DNA of 64,000 bases from Streptomyces cellostaticus (GTDB lineage: Bacteria > Actinomycetota > Actinomycetes > Streptomycetales > Streptomycetaceae). The position numbers were made by a program, and so were the translations under genes. Positions 1 to 8,350 of the stretch are shown here, piece by piece. A model generated the notes under the pieces. That model did no database searches and had not been told where the DNA came from. It saw only the letters and a program-made list of their open reading frames with translations. The stretch spans positions 186,001 to 250,000 of the forward strand of contig NZ_KQ948028.1 of NCBI RefSeq assembly GCF_001513965.1, read 5' to 3'. Each line of letters opens with the position of its first letter. Position 1 is the first letter of the stretch.

Positions 1-395
1 ACCGGCCGGTCCAGCAGCGCGCTGATGCCGAGCAGTTCGGCGATGGCACCGACCCGGTCGCGGGCCTCGGCGGCGGGCAGCCGGTGCCTCGGGGAACGCA
101 GGGGGGAGGCGAGGTTGTCGTACACCGAGCGGTGCGGGTAGAGGGCGTAGCTCTCGAAGCACATGGCCACGCCCCGGTCGTAGGGCTCCACGTCCCGCAC
201 GTCCCGGCCGCCGATCTCGACGCTCCCGCGGTCGGGCCGCTCCAGACCGGCGACGGTCTTCAACGTCGTGGTCTTGCCCGCCCCGGACGGCCCGAGCAGA
301 CAGAAGAACTCGCCCTCCTCCACCCGGAGTTCGATCCCGTCGAGGGCTTTCGTCCTCCCGTACCTCTTGTGCACGTCCCGCAGCGCGACGCTCAT
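1..395 (-). CDS. sugar ABC transporter ATP-binding protein, 3' part missing
   Basis: This is the nucleotide-binding subunit of a carbohydrate (MsmK/UgpC-like, CUT1) importer, cut off by the window start. The visible N-terminal 131 residues begin MSVALRDVHKRYG and contain the Walker A motif GPSGAGKTT near residues 37-45. The Q-loop reads CFESYALYPH, with Glu where Gln is usual. The signature, Walker B and regulatory domains lie outside the window. Its ATG overlaps the stop of the upstream permease (ATGA), so it is the last visible gene of a four-gene operon. Energising sugar import is known for the family; the substrate cannot be read here. Confidence 0.9.
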   Translation of the reverse strand, partial: MSVALRDVHKRYGRTKALDGIELRVEEGEFFCLLGPSGAGKTTTLKTVAGLERPDRGSVEIGGRDVRDVEPYDRGVAMCFESYALYPHRSVYDNLASPLRSPRHRLPAAEARDRVGAIAELLGISALLDRP

Positions 396-1222
396 GACTT
401 CACCGCCCCGAACGACAGCCCCCGCACCAGATACCGCTGGATGGTGAGCGCCAGCAGCAGCGGCGGTACGACGGAGACCAGCGCGGCCGCGGCCGTCAGG
501 TTGTACCTGGGCCGGTCGCCGCCGAGGAAGGACAGCGCGCCCACGGTCACGGTCTGCGCCGAGCTGGAGGTGAGGATGAGCGGGAAGACGAAGTTGTTCC
601 AGGCGAAGATGAACGCCAGCAGGGACACGGCCGCGATGCCCGGCTTCACCAGCGGCAGGGCCACCTTGAAGAACGCCTGCTTGCGCGAGTAGCCGTCGAG
701 CAGCGCCGCCTGCTCCAGCTCGGGGGTGAGATCGGCGAAGTACGACCTCATGATCCACACCACCAGCGGCAGCGTGACCAGTTGCAGCACCCACACCATG
801 CCGACGTACGTGTCGAACAGCCCCAGTTTCTGGTACAGCACGAACAGCGGGATGATCACGGTGAGTTCGGGCGCGAACCGGAACGACAGCAGCGTGAACA
901 TCAGGTTCTCCGAGCCCTTGAACCGCCAGCGCGCCGAGGCGTACGCCGCCGGCAGTCCGACCACCAGCGACAGCGCGACCGCGCCCACCGACACCACCAG
1001 GCTGTTGACGAAGAACCGCACGAAGGGGATGCCCTCGCTGTCGCCCAGCACGGTCCGGTAGGAGCCCAGGGTCGGGGTGAAGGAGAAGTAGGTGGAGAAG
1101 AGCTGGTCGGCGGGCTTGAGGGAGAGGATCACCATCCAGGCGATCGGGAAGAGCGCGAAGAGGAAGTAGAGGACCAGCGCGGCATCCGCCAGCCACCCCA
1201 ACAGGCGCTTTTTGTGCGTCAC
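392..1222 (-). CDS. carbohydrate ABC transporter permease (MalG/UgpE type)
   Basis: A 276-residue inner-membrane permease starting at GTG (1222), which overlaps the previous permease stop as GTGA. It has about six hydrophobic segments: an N-terminal one around LADAALVLYFLFALFPIAW, then FFVNSLVVSVGAVALSLVVG. The EAA-type cytoplasmic loop is ELEQAALLDGYSRKQAFFKVALPLVKPG, the contact site for the ATPase. Length and motif fit the MalG-like second permease of CUT1 importers. A longer reading frame upstream is only overlap with the neighbouring gene and looks non-coding. It should pair with the gene at 1219-2100; substrate unknown. Confidence 0.92.
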   Translation of the reverse strand: MTHKKRLLGWLADAALVLYFLFALFPIAWMVILSLKPADQLFSTYFSFTPTLGSYRTVLGDSEGIPFVRFFVNSLVVSVGAVALSLVVGLPAAYASARWRFKGSENLMFTLLSFRFAPELTVIIPLFVLYQKLGLFDTYVGMVWVLQLVTLPLVVWIMRSYFADLTPELEQAALLDGYSRKQAFFKVALPLVKPGIAAVSLLAFIFAWNNFVFPLILTSSSAQTVTVGALSFLGGDRPRYNLTAAAALVSVVPPLLLALTIQRYLVRGLSFGAVKS

Positions 1223-2100
1223 TTGACCTCGGCCGCCTTCCGCTGGCTCCGCCCCAGATGCCGGACGAGCACCATCGCGGCCAGATACACCACGGCCCAC
1301 AGCACGATCGTGTAGCTGATCCCGAAGGAGTACCGCTGGAACCGGATCGCCTCCAGGTAGGCCCGGATCTGGAGGGCGACCGTGGAGTCGCCCGGGCCGC
1401 CCTCCGTCAGCGCGTAGATGATGTCGAAGACCTTCAGCGAGTCCATGAACCGGAAGATCACCGCGACCAGGACGTACGGCCACAGCATCGGCAGGGTGAG
1501 CCGCCGGAAGGTGTACCACCAGCCGGCGCCGTCCACGGCCGCCGCCTCGAAGGGGGAGGTGGGCAGCGACCGCAGACCGGCCAGCGCCAGTATCGCCACG
1601 AACGGGGTGTAGACCCAGACGTCCACGGCGATCGACGACAACAGGGCCCCGGTCGGGGTGTCCGTCCACTGGACCCCGCCGAGCCCGAAGGGTTTCAGCA
1701 GGTGGTCGACCACGCCGACCGACGGCTGGAGCATCAGCTTCCACATGATCGCCGCGATCACCGGGGCGATCATCAGGGGCAGGATCAGGATCTTCTCCAG
1801 GACCCGGCCGACCAGGGACGACCGGTGCAGCAGCAGGGCGACGGCGACCCCGAGCACGGTCTCCACGGCGGCCGCGCCGACCGCGTACTGCACGGTCACC
1901 CAGGCCGAGTTCCAGAAGGCGTCCTCGGTGAAGACCGTCTCGTAGTTGTGCAGGCGGACCATGTCCGGCTGCGGTTTGCTCGCCGAGAAGTCGAACAGGG
2001 TGTAGTACAGGCCGAGCCCGAAGGGGTAGAGAATCCCGCAGGTCAGCAGCAGCGCGGGGGCGATGAGGAGGTACGGGCGCAGGGCGAGTCGCAGGCGCAT
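1219..2100 (-). CDS. carbohydrate ABC transporter permease (MalF/UgpA type)
   Basis: A 293-residue membrane permease beginning MRLRLALRPYLLIAPALLL. The ATG at 2100 overlaps the stop of the binding-protein gene (ATGA), so the operon is translationally coupled throughout. The ABC-contacting loop is SPFEAAAVDGAGWWYTFRRLTLP and is followed by the typical FRFMDSLKVFDIIYALTEGGPG of MalF/UgpA proteins. It forms the membrane pore with the MalG-type partner downstream. Family assignment is firm; the transported sugar or polyol is not identifiable from sequence. Confidence 0.92.
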   Translation of the reverse strand: MRLRLALRPYLLIAPALLLTCGILYPFGLGLYYTLFDFSASKPQPDMVRLHNYETVFTEDAFWNSAWVTVQYAVGAAAVETVLGVAVALLLHRSSLVGRVLEKILILPLMIAPVIAAIMWKLMLQPSVGVVDHLLKPFGLGGVQWTDTPTGALLSSIAVDVWVYTPFVAILALAGLRSLPTSPFEAAAVDGAGWWYTFRRLTLPMLWPYVLVAVIFRFMDSLKVFDIIYALTEGGPGDSTVALQIRAYLEAIRFQRYSFGISYTIVLWAVVYLAAMVLVRHLGRSQRKAAEVK

Positions 2101-3542
2101 CAGCCGACCTTCGACTTCAGGTCGCTCGCCAGCCCGTCCAGCACGGACTTCGCGTTCTTGCCGCCGTAGATCTCCTGGAGGGCTGCGGCCCAGCTGGTGG
2201 TGGCGTCGAAGAACTGGGCCTGCGGGGTGAACTGGATCTTCGTCTGGTCCACGACCGTCTCGAAGGTCTCGATGAAGCCCGGCAGGTGCCGCATCCTGTC
2301 CTTGTAGGCGCCGTCCTGGCCGACCGACTTCCGCACGGGGTCGATGTGGTTCCCGGTGAGGGCGGCCTTGCGGAGGTGCTCCTTGCCGGTCGCCCACTGA
2401 AGGAACAGCCAACTGGCGCTCTTGTGCTTGCTCCTGGCGCTCATGCCGAGCGACCAGATCCACATGTTGGTGGCGAGGGACCCGTCCGGCCCCTTGGGCC
2501 CGGGATGGAAGGCGATCTTCCCGGAGGCCGGGCTCGCCCCCTTCACCGCCTGGAAATAGGCGGCCGTGTCCGCGTCGAACAGCATCCCGGCCTTCTTCGC
2601 GCCGAGGTCGCCGGAGCACTGGTACCAGGTGTACGACGTCCAGGACGGCGGACCGCCCTGCCTGACCATGCCGGCCCAGTCCTCGGTGAAGGCGACGGCC
2701 TTCGGGCTGTTCATGGCGGGGGTGAGCTTCCCGTTCTCGACGGTGAAGTCATGCAGCCCGTTGCGGGCGTACATGGTCATGAACCCGGGGTGGATGGTGG
2801 CCCAGCTCCTCGACCCCCGCACGGCGATCCCGTACATCCCGTCGAACCCGGCGCCGGGAGCCTTCTTCTTGATCGCGCCCGCCAGCTCGCGCAGCTCGTC
2901 GAAGGACTCGGCCGGCTTCAGCCCCAGTCTGCCGAACACCTCGGTGTTGTAGGCGACCACGTTGGTCTCCCAGCCCCACGGCAGTGCGTACTGCCCGCCC
3001 TGGCCGAGCGGTTCGCCCGCCGTCAGCGACCACTGGTCGGCCTGGAGGAGGTTGGGGAAGAAGTCGGCCTGGTCCCACTCTGCGCCGGTGGCGGAGGAGT
3101 TGCGCATCCAGGGGCCGAGATCCTCCAGCCATCCCGGCGGCCCGTACTGCCACACCATGTAGGCGCCGAGCATGAAGACGTCGTAGGAGGTGCGCCCGCT
3201 GGAGAGGTCGACGGTGAGCTTGTCGAAGTAGTTGTCCTCGGGGAAGACGTCGTACTCGACCTTGATGCCGGTCTTCTCGGTGAAGGACTTCAGGTCGGCG
3301 ATCAGGGCGTCCGTGTACGGGTGCTTGTTGAGCAGCGCCTTGACGGTCTTGCCCTTCTCCCGTTTCCAGTCGAAGGAGCCGGTGACGTCGTTCGCGGCCG
3401 AACCGCCCCGCTCGGGGCCGCCGGGGTTGCCGTCGCCGAAGCCGGTGTCGCAGGCGGACAGCAGCGGGGCCGCGGCGGTGGCTGCGGTGAGGGCTCCGGT
3501 GAGGGCGAGGAAGCGCCGGCGGTCGTACAGGTGCCTGTCCAT
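2100..3542 (-). CDS. extracellular solute-binding lipoprotein of sugar ABC transporter
   Basis: A 480-residue substrate-binding protein. The N terminus carries a twin-arginine signal (RRRFLALTG) followed by a lipobox LSAC at residues 28-31, so export by Tat and lipid anchoring at Cys31 are expected. The mature part resembles CUT1 family-1 binding proteins (a DNYFDKLTVDLSSGRTSYDVFMLG segment). The start is supported by GGAGG six bases upstream of the ATG. It is the first gene of the operon with two permeases and an ATPase, and is divergent from an FGGY kinase. Uptake of a pentose or polyol later phosphorylated by that kinase is inference only. Confidence 0.92.
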   Translation of the reverse strand: MDRHLYDRRRFLALTGALTAATAAAPLLSACDTGFGDGNPGGPERGGSAANDVTGSFDWKREKGKTVKALLNKHPYTDALIADLKSFTEKTGIKVEYDVFPEDNYFDKLTVDLSSGRTSYDVFMLGAYMVWQYGPPGWLEDLGPWMRNSSATGAEWDQADFFPNLLQADQWSLTAGEPLGQGGQYALPWGWETNVVAYNTEVFGRLGLKPAESFDELRELAGAIKKKAPGAGFDGMYGIAVRGSRSWATIHPGFMTMYARNGLHDFTVENGKLTPAMNSPKAVAFTEDWAGMVRQGGPPSWTSYTWYQCSGDLGAKKAGMLFDADTAAYFQAVKGASPASGKIAFHPGPKGPDGSLATNMWIWSLGMSARSKHKSASWLFLQWATGKEHLRKAALTGNHIDPVRKSVGQDGAYKDRMRHLPGFIETFETVVDQTKIQFTPQAQFFDATTSWAAALQEIYGGKNAKSVLDGLASDLKSKVG

Positions 3543-3590
3543 CCGTGACCTCCGTCGGTGGGGCGGTGGGGCCGGGCGGGGTTAACAGCG

Positions 3591-3602
3591 CGAGTCGACT
3601 CG
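3591..3602. promoter_or_regulatory. perfect 12-bp palindrome in divergent sugar promoter region
   Basis: CGAGTCGACTCG lies between the divergent binding-protein gene (start 3542) and the kinase gene (start 3722). It sits where an operator for both transcription units would be expected. No regulator gene is in view, so the binding protein is unknown and this is positional inference. Confidence 0.3.
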
Positions 3603-3721
3603 ACAACAGAGGGTGTAACGGCGAAGGAAGGCCGTCAATCCCTTGTGCACGGGGAAATCAGGGGGAAATCTCAGAAGAGCGTGGGAACTTCACATCCGAT
3701 CGCGATGTACGGGAGGTCTGG

Positions 3722-5152
3722 ATGGAGTCGGCGTGGCTCGGGATCGATCTGGGCACGCAAGGGGTGCGTGCCCTGCTCGTGACGGCCGACGGCAGCGTCC
3801 TCGGCAGCGGTGCGGCACCCCTGCGGCGCGGGCGGCGGGAGGGGGTGCGGCACGAGCAGGATCCGGGGGAGTGGTGGGAGGCGGTGTGCACGGCCTGCCG
3901 GGGCGCGCTCGGCGGGGTGCGGGTGCGGGTGGGTGGCCTCGCGGTGTGCGGCACCTCGGGGACCGTGCTGCTCACGGACGGTGCCGGTCGCCCGCTGGGG
4001 CCCGCGCTGATGTACGACGACCGGCGGGCGGCGGCCGAGGCGGGACGGCTGCGGTCGGCGGGGCTCGCGGTGCAGGACACCTGGGCGCTGCCGAAGGTGC
4101 GGTGGCTCGTCGACCGGTTCGGCCCCGGCCGGGTGGCGCACCAGCCCGACCTGATCAACGCGCACCTCGTCGGCGAGCCGGTCCCCGCCGACTCCAGCCA
4201 CGCCCTGAAGACGGCGTACGACGTGGAGCGCGACCGCTGGCCGGACCTCACCGGGCTCCCCGAGGGCACCCTCCCGGACGTCGTACGCCCCGGCACCCGG
4301 CTCGGCGAGGTCTGCCCGGCGGCCGCCGAGGCCACCGGCGTCCCGGCCGGCACGCCCGTCATCGCGGGCATGACGGACGGCTGCGCGGCGCAGATCGCCT
4401 CCGGCGCGCTGCGGGAGGGCGCATGGAACTCGGTGCTCGGTACGACGCTCGTCCTGAAGGGAGCCGCCGCCGAGCCGGTCCGCGACCCGACCGGGGTGGT
4501 CTACAACCACCGTGCGCCGGAAGGAACTTGGCTGCCGGGCGGGGCGTCCAGCGTCGGCGCCGGGGTCCTCACCGCCCGCTTTCCGGGCGCCGACCCGGCC
4601 GCGCTCGACGCCCGGGCCACCGCCTTCGAACCGTCGAACGCGATCGCCTACCCCCTCGTCTCACCGGGCGAACGCTTCCCGTTCCACGCCCCCCAGGCCG
4701 CCGCCCTCCTCCTCGGCGACCCGGCCTCGGACGCCGACCTGTGGGCGGCCCTGCTCCAGGGGGTGGCCTTCGCGGAACGCCTCTGCCTGGACTACCTGCA
4801 CCACCTGGGCGCCCCCCTGGACGGCCCGCTCACTTTCACTGGTGGCGCGGCCCGCAGTGCGTACTGGAACCAGCTCCGCGCGGACGTCCTCGGCCGCCCG
4901 GCCAGGGTGCCGCGCGAGACGGAACCGGCCCTGGGCATGGCCGCGCTGGCGGCATACGGCACGGGCGCGGCGCCGACTCTCGCGGAGGCGGCGGAGGGCA
5001 TGGTCAGGGTTGCTGCGACCGTGGATCCCCGCCCGGATCACACGACACGTTTTGCGGAGCCGTACGCCCGGCTGGTGGGGGAGCTGGAGTCACGGGGGTG
5101 GCTGCCGGGGGCGGTGGCGGCGCATGCGCGGGAGCGGCTGGAGCGGGGATAG
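3722..5152 (+). CDS. FGGY-family carbohydrate kinase
   Basis: A 476-residue ATP-dependent sugar kinase of the xylulokinase/gluconokinase/glycerol kinase family. Residues 6-14 read LGIDLGTQG (phosphate-1 motif), and the C-terminal FGGY domain contains PLTFTGGAARSAYWNQLRADVLG with the adenosine-binding GG. The ATG at 3722 is chosen because GGGAGG lies seven bases upstream and the ASKHA fold begins directly after it; an in-frame extension to 3545 crosses the promoter. It probably phosphorylates a pentose or polyol imported by the divergent ABC transporter, but the substrate is not shown by sequence. Confidence 0.9.
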   Translation: MESAWLGIDLGTQGVRALLVTADGSVLGSGAAPLRRGRREGVRHEQDPGEWWEAVCTACRGALGGVRVRVGGLAVCGTSGTVLLTDGAGRPLGPALMYDDRRAAAEAGRLRSAGLAVQDTWALPKVRWLVDRFGPGRVAHQPDLINAHLVGEPVPADSSHALKTAYDVERDRWPDLTGLPEGTLPDVVRPGTRLGEVCPAAAEATGVPAGTPVIAGMTDGCAAQIASGALREGAWNSVLGTTLVLKGAAAEPVRDPTGVVYNHRAPEGTWLPGGASSVGAGVLTARFPGADPAALDARATAFEPSNAIAYPLVSPGERFPFHAPQAAALLLGDPASDADLWAALLQGVAFAERLCLDYLHHLGAPLDGPLTFTGGAARSAYWNQLRADVLGRPARVPRETEPALGMAALAAYGTGAAPTLAEAAEGMVRVAATVDPRPDHTTRFAEPYARLVGELESRGWLPGAVAAHARERLERG

Positions 5153-5170
5153 GCGGCCCGCGCTTCACTG

Positions 5171-5198
5171 CGCTGGGCGCTGGGCGCTGGGCGCTGGG
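5171..5198. repeat. four tandem 7-bp units in a convergent intergenic gap
   Basis: Four head-to-tail copies of CGCTGGG, followed by a degenerate fifth, fill the short space between the convergent kinase and secreted-protein genes. It looks like a slippage-prone microsatellite; no function is evident. Confidence 0.7.
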
Positions 5199-5207
5199 CG
5201 CTCGGGC

Positions 5208-5753
5208 TCAGGCGAAGAGGTCCGTGCCGCGCACCGTCAGCTTCGAGAGCCCCTTGCCGGCGCAGTCGGCGTTGGGGGTCGCCGCACCCGCGAAGGTGGA
5301 CATGTCGCCCTTGAACGGACCGCTGGTGACCTTGGCACTGAGGGTGACCGTGCCCTTGGTCGGGTCGGTGTTCACGGTGAAGGAGAACCGGCTCTTCTCG
5401 CCGGTGTTCCAGTTGTAGGTTCCGGTGCCCGAGGCCGTGAACAGCAACGCGCACGGTGCGCCGGAACCGGCTGTCGCGGAGCCCGTCGCGCCGGCCGTGC
5501 CAGAGGTGATCCTGGAGCCGTTGGCCGAGGCGCACTTGCTGAGCTCTGCCGAGGCGTTCACCTTCACGCCGGCGTTGCTGGTGAGCGGCGGAACGAAGGC
5601 CAGCGCGCCCTCGGCCGTACAGTTCAGGTCGCCCACGGCCGCGTGGGCCGAGACGGCGGGGAAGGCGAACGAGGCAGCCGTCAGGGCTGCTGAGGCCGCG
5701 AGAACGCCCGCTGTGCGCATCGGGCCACGGGGCTTGGGTGTGCGCGAGATCAT
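5208..5753 (-). CDS. secreted protein of unknown function
   Basis: A 181-residue exported protein. It has a positively charged N terminus (MISRTPKPRGPMRTAG), a hydrophobic stretch and a signal-peptidase site near SAHA-AVG, followed by a mature domain rich in Thr, Ser, Ala and Gly. AGGAG six bases upstream supports the ATG at 5753; an internal ATG at 5720 would also keep the signal. Four cysteines (in LNCTAEG, LSKCAS, APCALL, ADCAG) suggest two disulfides. Its composition resembles small secreted beta-rich proteins common in Streptomyces. No enzymatic motif is visible. Confidence 0.8.
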   Translation of the reverse strand: MISRTPKPRGPMRTAGVLAASAALTAASFAFPAVSAHAAVGDLNCTAEGALAFVPPLTSNAGVKVNASAELSKCASANGSRITSGTAGATGSATAGSGAPCALLFTASGTGTYNWNTGEKSRFSFTVNTDPTKGTVTLSAKVTSGPFKGDMSTFAGAATPNADCAGKGLSKLTVRGTDLFA

Positions 5754-5948
5754 GCCGGTCTCCTGTCGTGAGAGGAAGTCATCAGACTTCTGCGTATATA
5801 TGCGTGCGCCGGGCAGGGCAGGAGAAACCCCGTCTCCCTGGCGCACGAGCGGGCGGACCGGCGCCCGGTGTGTACGAGGGGCAGGCGACCTCGCGTCGCA
5901 ACACCGTGCCCCGGCCCGGCAGACCCCGACCCGGGGATACTGCTCACC

Positions 5949-6614
5949 ATGAGCCCGACCACCCTCCTCCTCGCCCGCCACGGCCAGACCGTCTGGCACG
6001 CCGAGAACCGGTACGCCGGGGTGAGCGACGTCGCCCTCACCGACACCGGGCTTGCCCAGGCCGAGGCGTTGGGACGGTGGGTTGCCGTCCATCCCGTGGA
6101 TGCCGTGTGGACCTCGCCGCTGTCCCGGGCGATCGCCACCGCCGAGCCCGCCTGCCGTGCCCTCGGGCTCACCCCGCACCGCGACCCCGACCTGCGGGAA
6201 TGCGACTTCGGCGTGGTGGAGGGCCGTACGCTCGCGGAGTTCGCGGCCGAGGACCCGAAGGCGGCGCAGGCCTTTCGGGCCGATCCGGTGGCCCACCCCT
6301 TTCCCGACGCCGAGGACCCCAGGTCAGCGGCCGAACGAGGCACCGCCGCCCTGCGCCGGATCGCCGCCGCCCACCCCGGTGAACGCGTCCTCGTCGTCGC
6401 CCACAACACTTTGCTGCGGTTGGTGCTGTGCGCACTCCTGCACATTCCCCTGGGTGAATTCCGCCGTGTCTTCCCGCAGTTGCGCAACACGGCGGTGAGT
6501 GAGATCCGCATCGACGGAGAACACACGGCGTTGCTGTCGCTCAACGTGCCTGTCACGGCCTGGGCAGCAACCCCCGCTCCATCGCCACCACCACCGCCCG
6601 CGTCCGGTCGTTGA
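5949..6614 (+). CDS. histidine phosphatase family protein (phosphoglycerate mutase-like)
   Basis: A 221-residue member of the histidine phosphatase superfamily. The catalytic signature LLLARHGQTVWHAENRYAG is at residues 6-24, with the nucleophilic His in RHG. The second catalytic His is in VLVVAHNTLLR near residue 149, and the acid/base Glu is in LRECDFGVVEG. The ATG at 5949 starts just before the first beta strand. Its last 20 residues (PAPSPPPPPASGR) are encoded opposite the end of the convergent response-regulator gene, a 62-bp overlap, so the Pro-rich tail may be only read-through into antisense DNA. The substrate (sugar phosphate or other) is not predictable. Confidence 0.88.
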   Translation: MSPTTLLLARHGQTVWHAENRYAGVSDVALTDTGLAQAEALGRWVAVHPVDAVWTSPLSRAIATAEPACRALGLTPHRDPDLRECDFGVVEGRTLAEFAAEDPKAAQAFRADPVAHPFPDAEDPRSAAERGTAALRRIAAAHPGERVLVVAHNTLLRLVLCALLHIPLGEFRRVFPQLRNTAVSEIRIDGEHTALLSLNVPVTAWAATPAPSPPPPPASGR

Positions 6615-7191
6615 CGTCCAGCTTGGCGAACAGGCGCAGCAGATGTGTCTTGACGGTGGCCTCGGAGATGACGAGGCGGCGGCCGATCTCGGCGTTGGTG
6701 AGGCCGTCGGCCACCGCGGTCAGGACGTCGGTCTCGCGGGCGGTGAGCGGGTCGTGGACCGGGCGGCGCATGCGGGCGACCAGTTTCTCCGCCACCCGGG
6801 GTGCGAGCACGGTCTCGCCGCGGGCTGCCGAGCGGATCGCGTCGGCCAGTTGCTCTCGAGTGGTGTCCTTGAGCAGGTAGCCGATGGCACCGGCCTCGAC
6901 CCCGCGCTCGATGTCGGCGTCGGTGTCGTAGGTGGTGAGGATCAGCACGCGGGTGCGCGGGTGACCGGCGACGATCCCGGTGGTCGTCGCGACCCCGTCC
7001 AGCACCGGCATACGCAGGTCGACCAGGGCCACGTCCGGGTCGTGGCGGGCGACGAGGTCGAGGGCGGCGCGGCCGTCGCCCGCCTCGCCGACGACCTCGA
7101 TGTCCGCCTCGCCGTCGAGGAGGGCGATCACCCCGGCGCGCATCACGGTGTGGTCGTCGACCACGACGACCCGCAGCACTGCGCCGCTCAT
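6553..7191 (-). CDS. LuxR/NarL-family response regulator
   Basis: A 212-residue two-component regulator. The receiver domain (about 1-120) has acidic residues VVVDDH, phosphoacceptor Asp in VALVDLRMPVLDG, and the conserved Lys in GYLLKDT. The C-terminal HTH is LTARETDVLTAVADGLTNAEIGRRL with SEATVKTHLLRLFAKL as the recognition part. The ATG overlaps the kinase stop (ATGA), so both are co-translated. It likely controls the mmpL-kinase-regulator operon or other efflux/lipid genes, which is inference from context. Confidence 0.95.
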   Translation of the reverse strand: MSGAVLRVVVVDDHTVMRAGVIALLDGEADIEVVGEAGDGRAALDLVARHDPDVALVDLRMPVLDGVATTTGIVAGHPRTRVLILTTYDTDADIERGVEAGAIGYLLKDTTREQLADAIRSAARGETVLAPRVAEKLVARMRRPVHDPLTARETDVLTAVADGLTNAEIGRRLVISEATVKTHLLRLFAKLDVNDRTRAVVVAMERGLLPRP

Positions 7192-8345
7192 GCCGGAATC
7201 ACCGCCAGGATCCGCGTCCCGTCCCCGACCGAACTGGTCACCGTCAGCCGTCCGCCCAGCTCGGCGAGCCGCTTGCGCATCCCGTCCAGACCGAAGCCCG
7301 TCGAGGCCCCCACCACGAACCCGACGCCGTCGTCGGTCACCTCCAGCTCGACGCCGTACGGCCACCGGGCCAGCACCACGCCGACCGTGGAGGCGCGGGC
7401 GTGCTTGCGCACGTTGGCCAGGGACTCCTGGGTGCAGCGCAGCAGTGCGATCCGGGTCTGCTGGTCGCAGTCCAGGTCGGCCAGTTCGGCGGTCACGCTC
7501 AGCCCGGTGTCCTCGGCGAACCGGTCCAGGATCCGTCGCAGGGTCTGCGCCACCGAGCCGGAATGCGCGCCGCCCGGCCGCCGGCCCGAGCCGACCAGCT
7601 CCCTGGCCTCCGCCAGGTTCTCCCGGGCGGTCGACTCGATCGACACCAGCTGCCGGGCGGTGCGTCCGGGATCGGTGGCGAGTCCGGCCCGGGCCGCCTC
7701 CGCCAGTACGACGATCGATGCGAAGCCCTGCGCGAGCGTGTCGTGGATCTCCCGTGCCATCCGCTCCCGCTCCTCCGCCGCGCCCTGCCGCAGATGCGCC
7801 TCGGCCAGCTCCGCCTGCGTGCGCTCCAACTCCACGATCAGCCGCGCGCGTTCGCTGCTCTGCTCGACCACCGCGCGGACCCACAGCCCGATCAGCACAC
7901 CCACCGCGACCACGATCAGCGTGCCCACGACCGACTCGCCGAAGAACTTGCCGGACCAGCCCTGCCGCAGCCAGCTCCCCAGCAGCGTTCCCGCGGTGGC
8001 GAACCCCAGGAAGGCGAGGGAGATCCTCCGGGTGCGGCCGAACATCCAGTAGTGCGGCAGCGTGACCATGAACAGGGCCGCGTAACTGGTCCCCAGGTAG
8101 GCGAGACCGGCGAGGGCCAGCACCAGCACCGCGAGGTACCCGTGCGGCCGTACGACGGGATGTGCGGGGAAGCGGACCAGCATGGCGAAGCACCCGGCCA
8201 CGCTGCCCAGCAGAGCCAGCGCCGCGTATCGGCCGGCGCCGTCGCTCAGCGCGGTGATCCCGACCGCCATCGCGGCGAACAGGACCCAGCACACGGCGTT
8301 CCAGCGGCGCAGCGAGGTCGCCCACAGGGCGTCGGACGTGGTCAT
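7188..8345 (-). CDS. sensor histidine kinase (HisKA_3, NarL-partner type)
   Basis: A 385-residue membrane kinase with about five to six N-terminal hydrophobic segments (residues 10-150). The dimerisation box is ERERMAREIHDTLAQG, whose His is phosphorylated, and the C-terminal HATPase has VTDDGVGF and GFGLDGMRKRLAELGG. There is no extracellular sensor domain, so the membrane part itself probably senses envelope state. The start ATG at 8345 is five bases after the mmpL stop. It forms a pair with the downstream LuxR-type regulator. Confidence 0.95.
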   Translation of the reverse strand: MTTSDALWATSLRRWNAVCWVLFAAMAVGITALSDGAGRYAALALLGSVAGCFAMLVRFPAHPVVRPHGYLAVLVLALAGLAYLGTSYAALFMVTLPHYWMFGRTRRISLAFLGFATAGTLLGSWLRQGWSGKFFGESVVGTLIVVAVGVLIGLWVRAVVEQSSERARLIVELERTQAELAEAHLRQGAAEERERMAREIHDTLAQGFASIVVLAEAARAGLATDPGRTARQLVSIESTARENLAEARELVGSGRRPGGAHSGSVAQTLRRILDRFAEDTGLSVTAELADLDCDQQTRIALLRCTQESLANVRKHARASTVGVVLARWPYGVELEVTDDGVGFVVGASTGFGLDGMRKRLAELGGRLTVTSSVGDGTRILAVIPA

Positions 8346-8350
8346 ACCCG

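Noticed and set aside
5171..5198. CGCTGGG tandem units as a regulatory element
   Set aside because: Lies between convergent genes where no promoter is expected; simple slippage is more likely.
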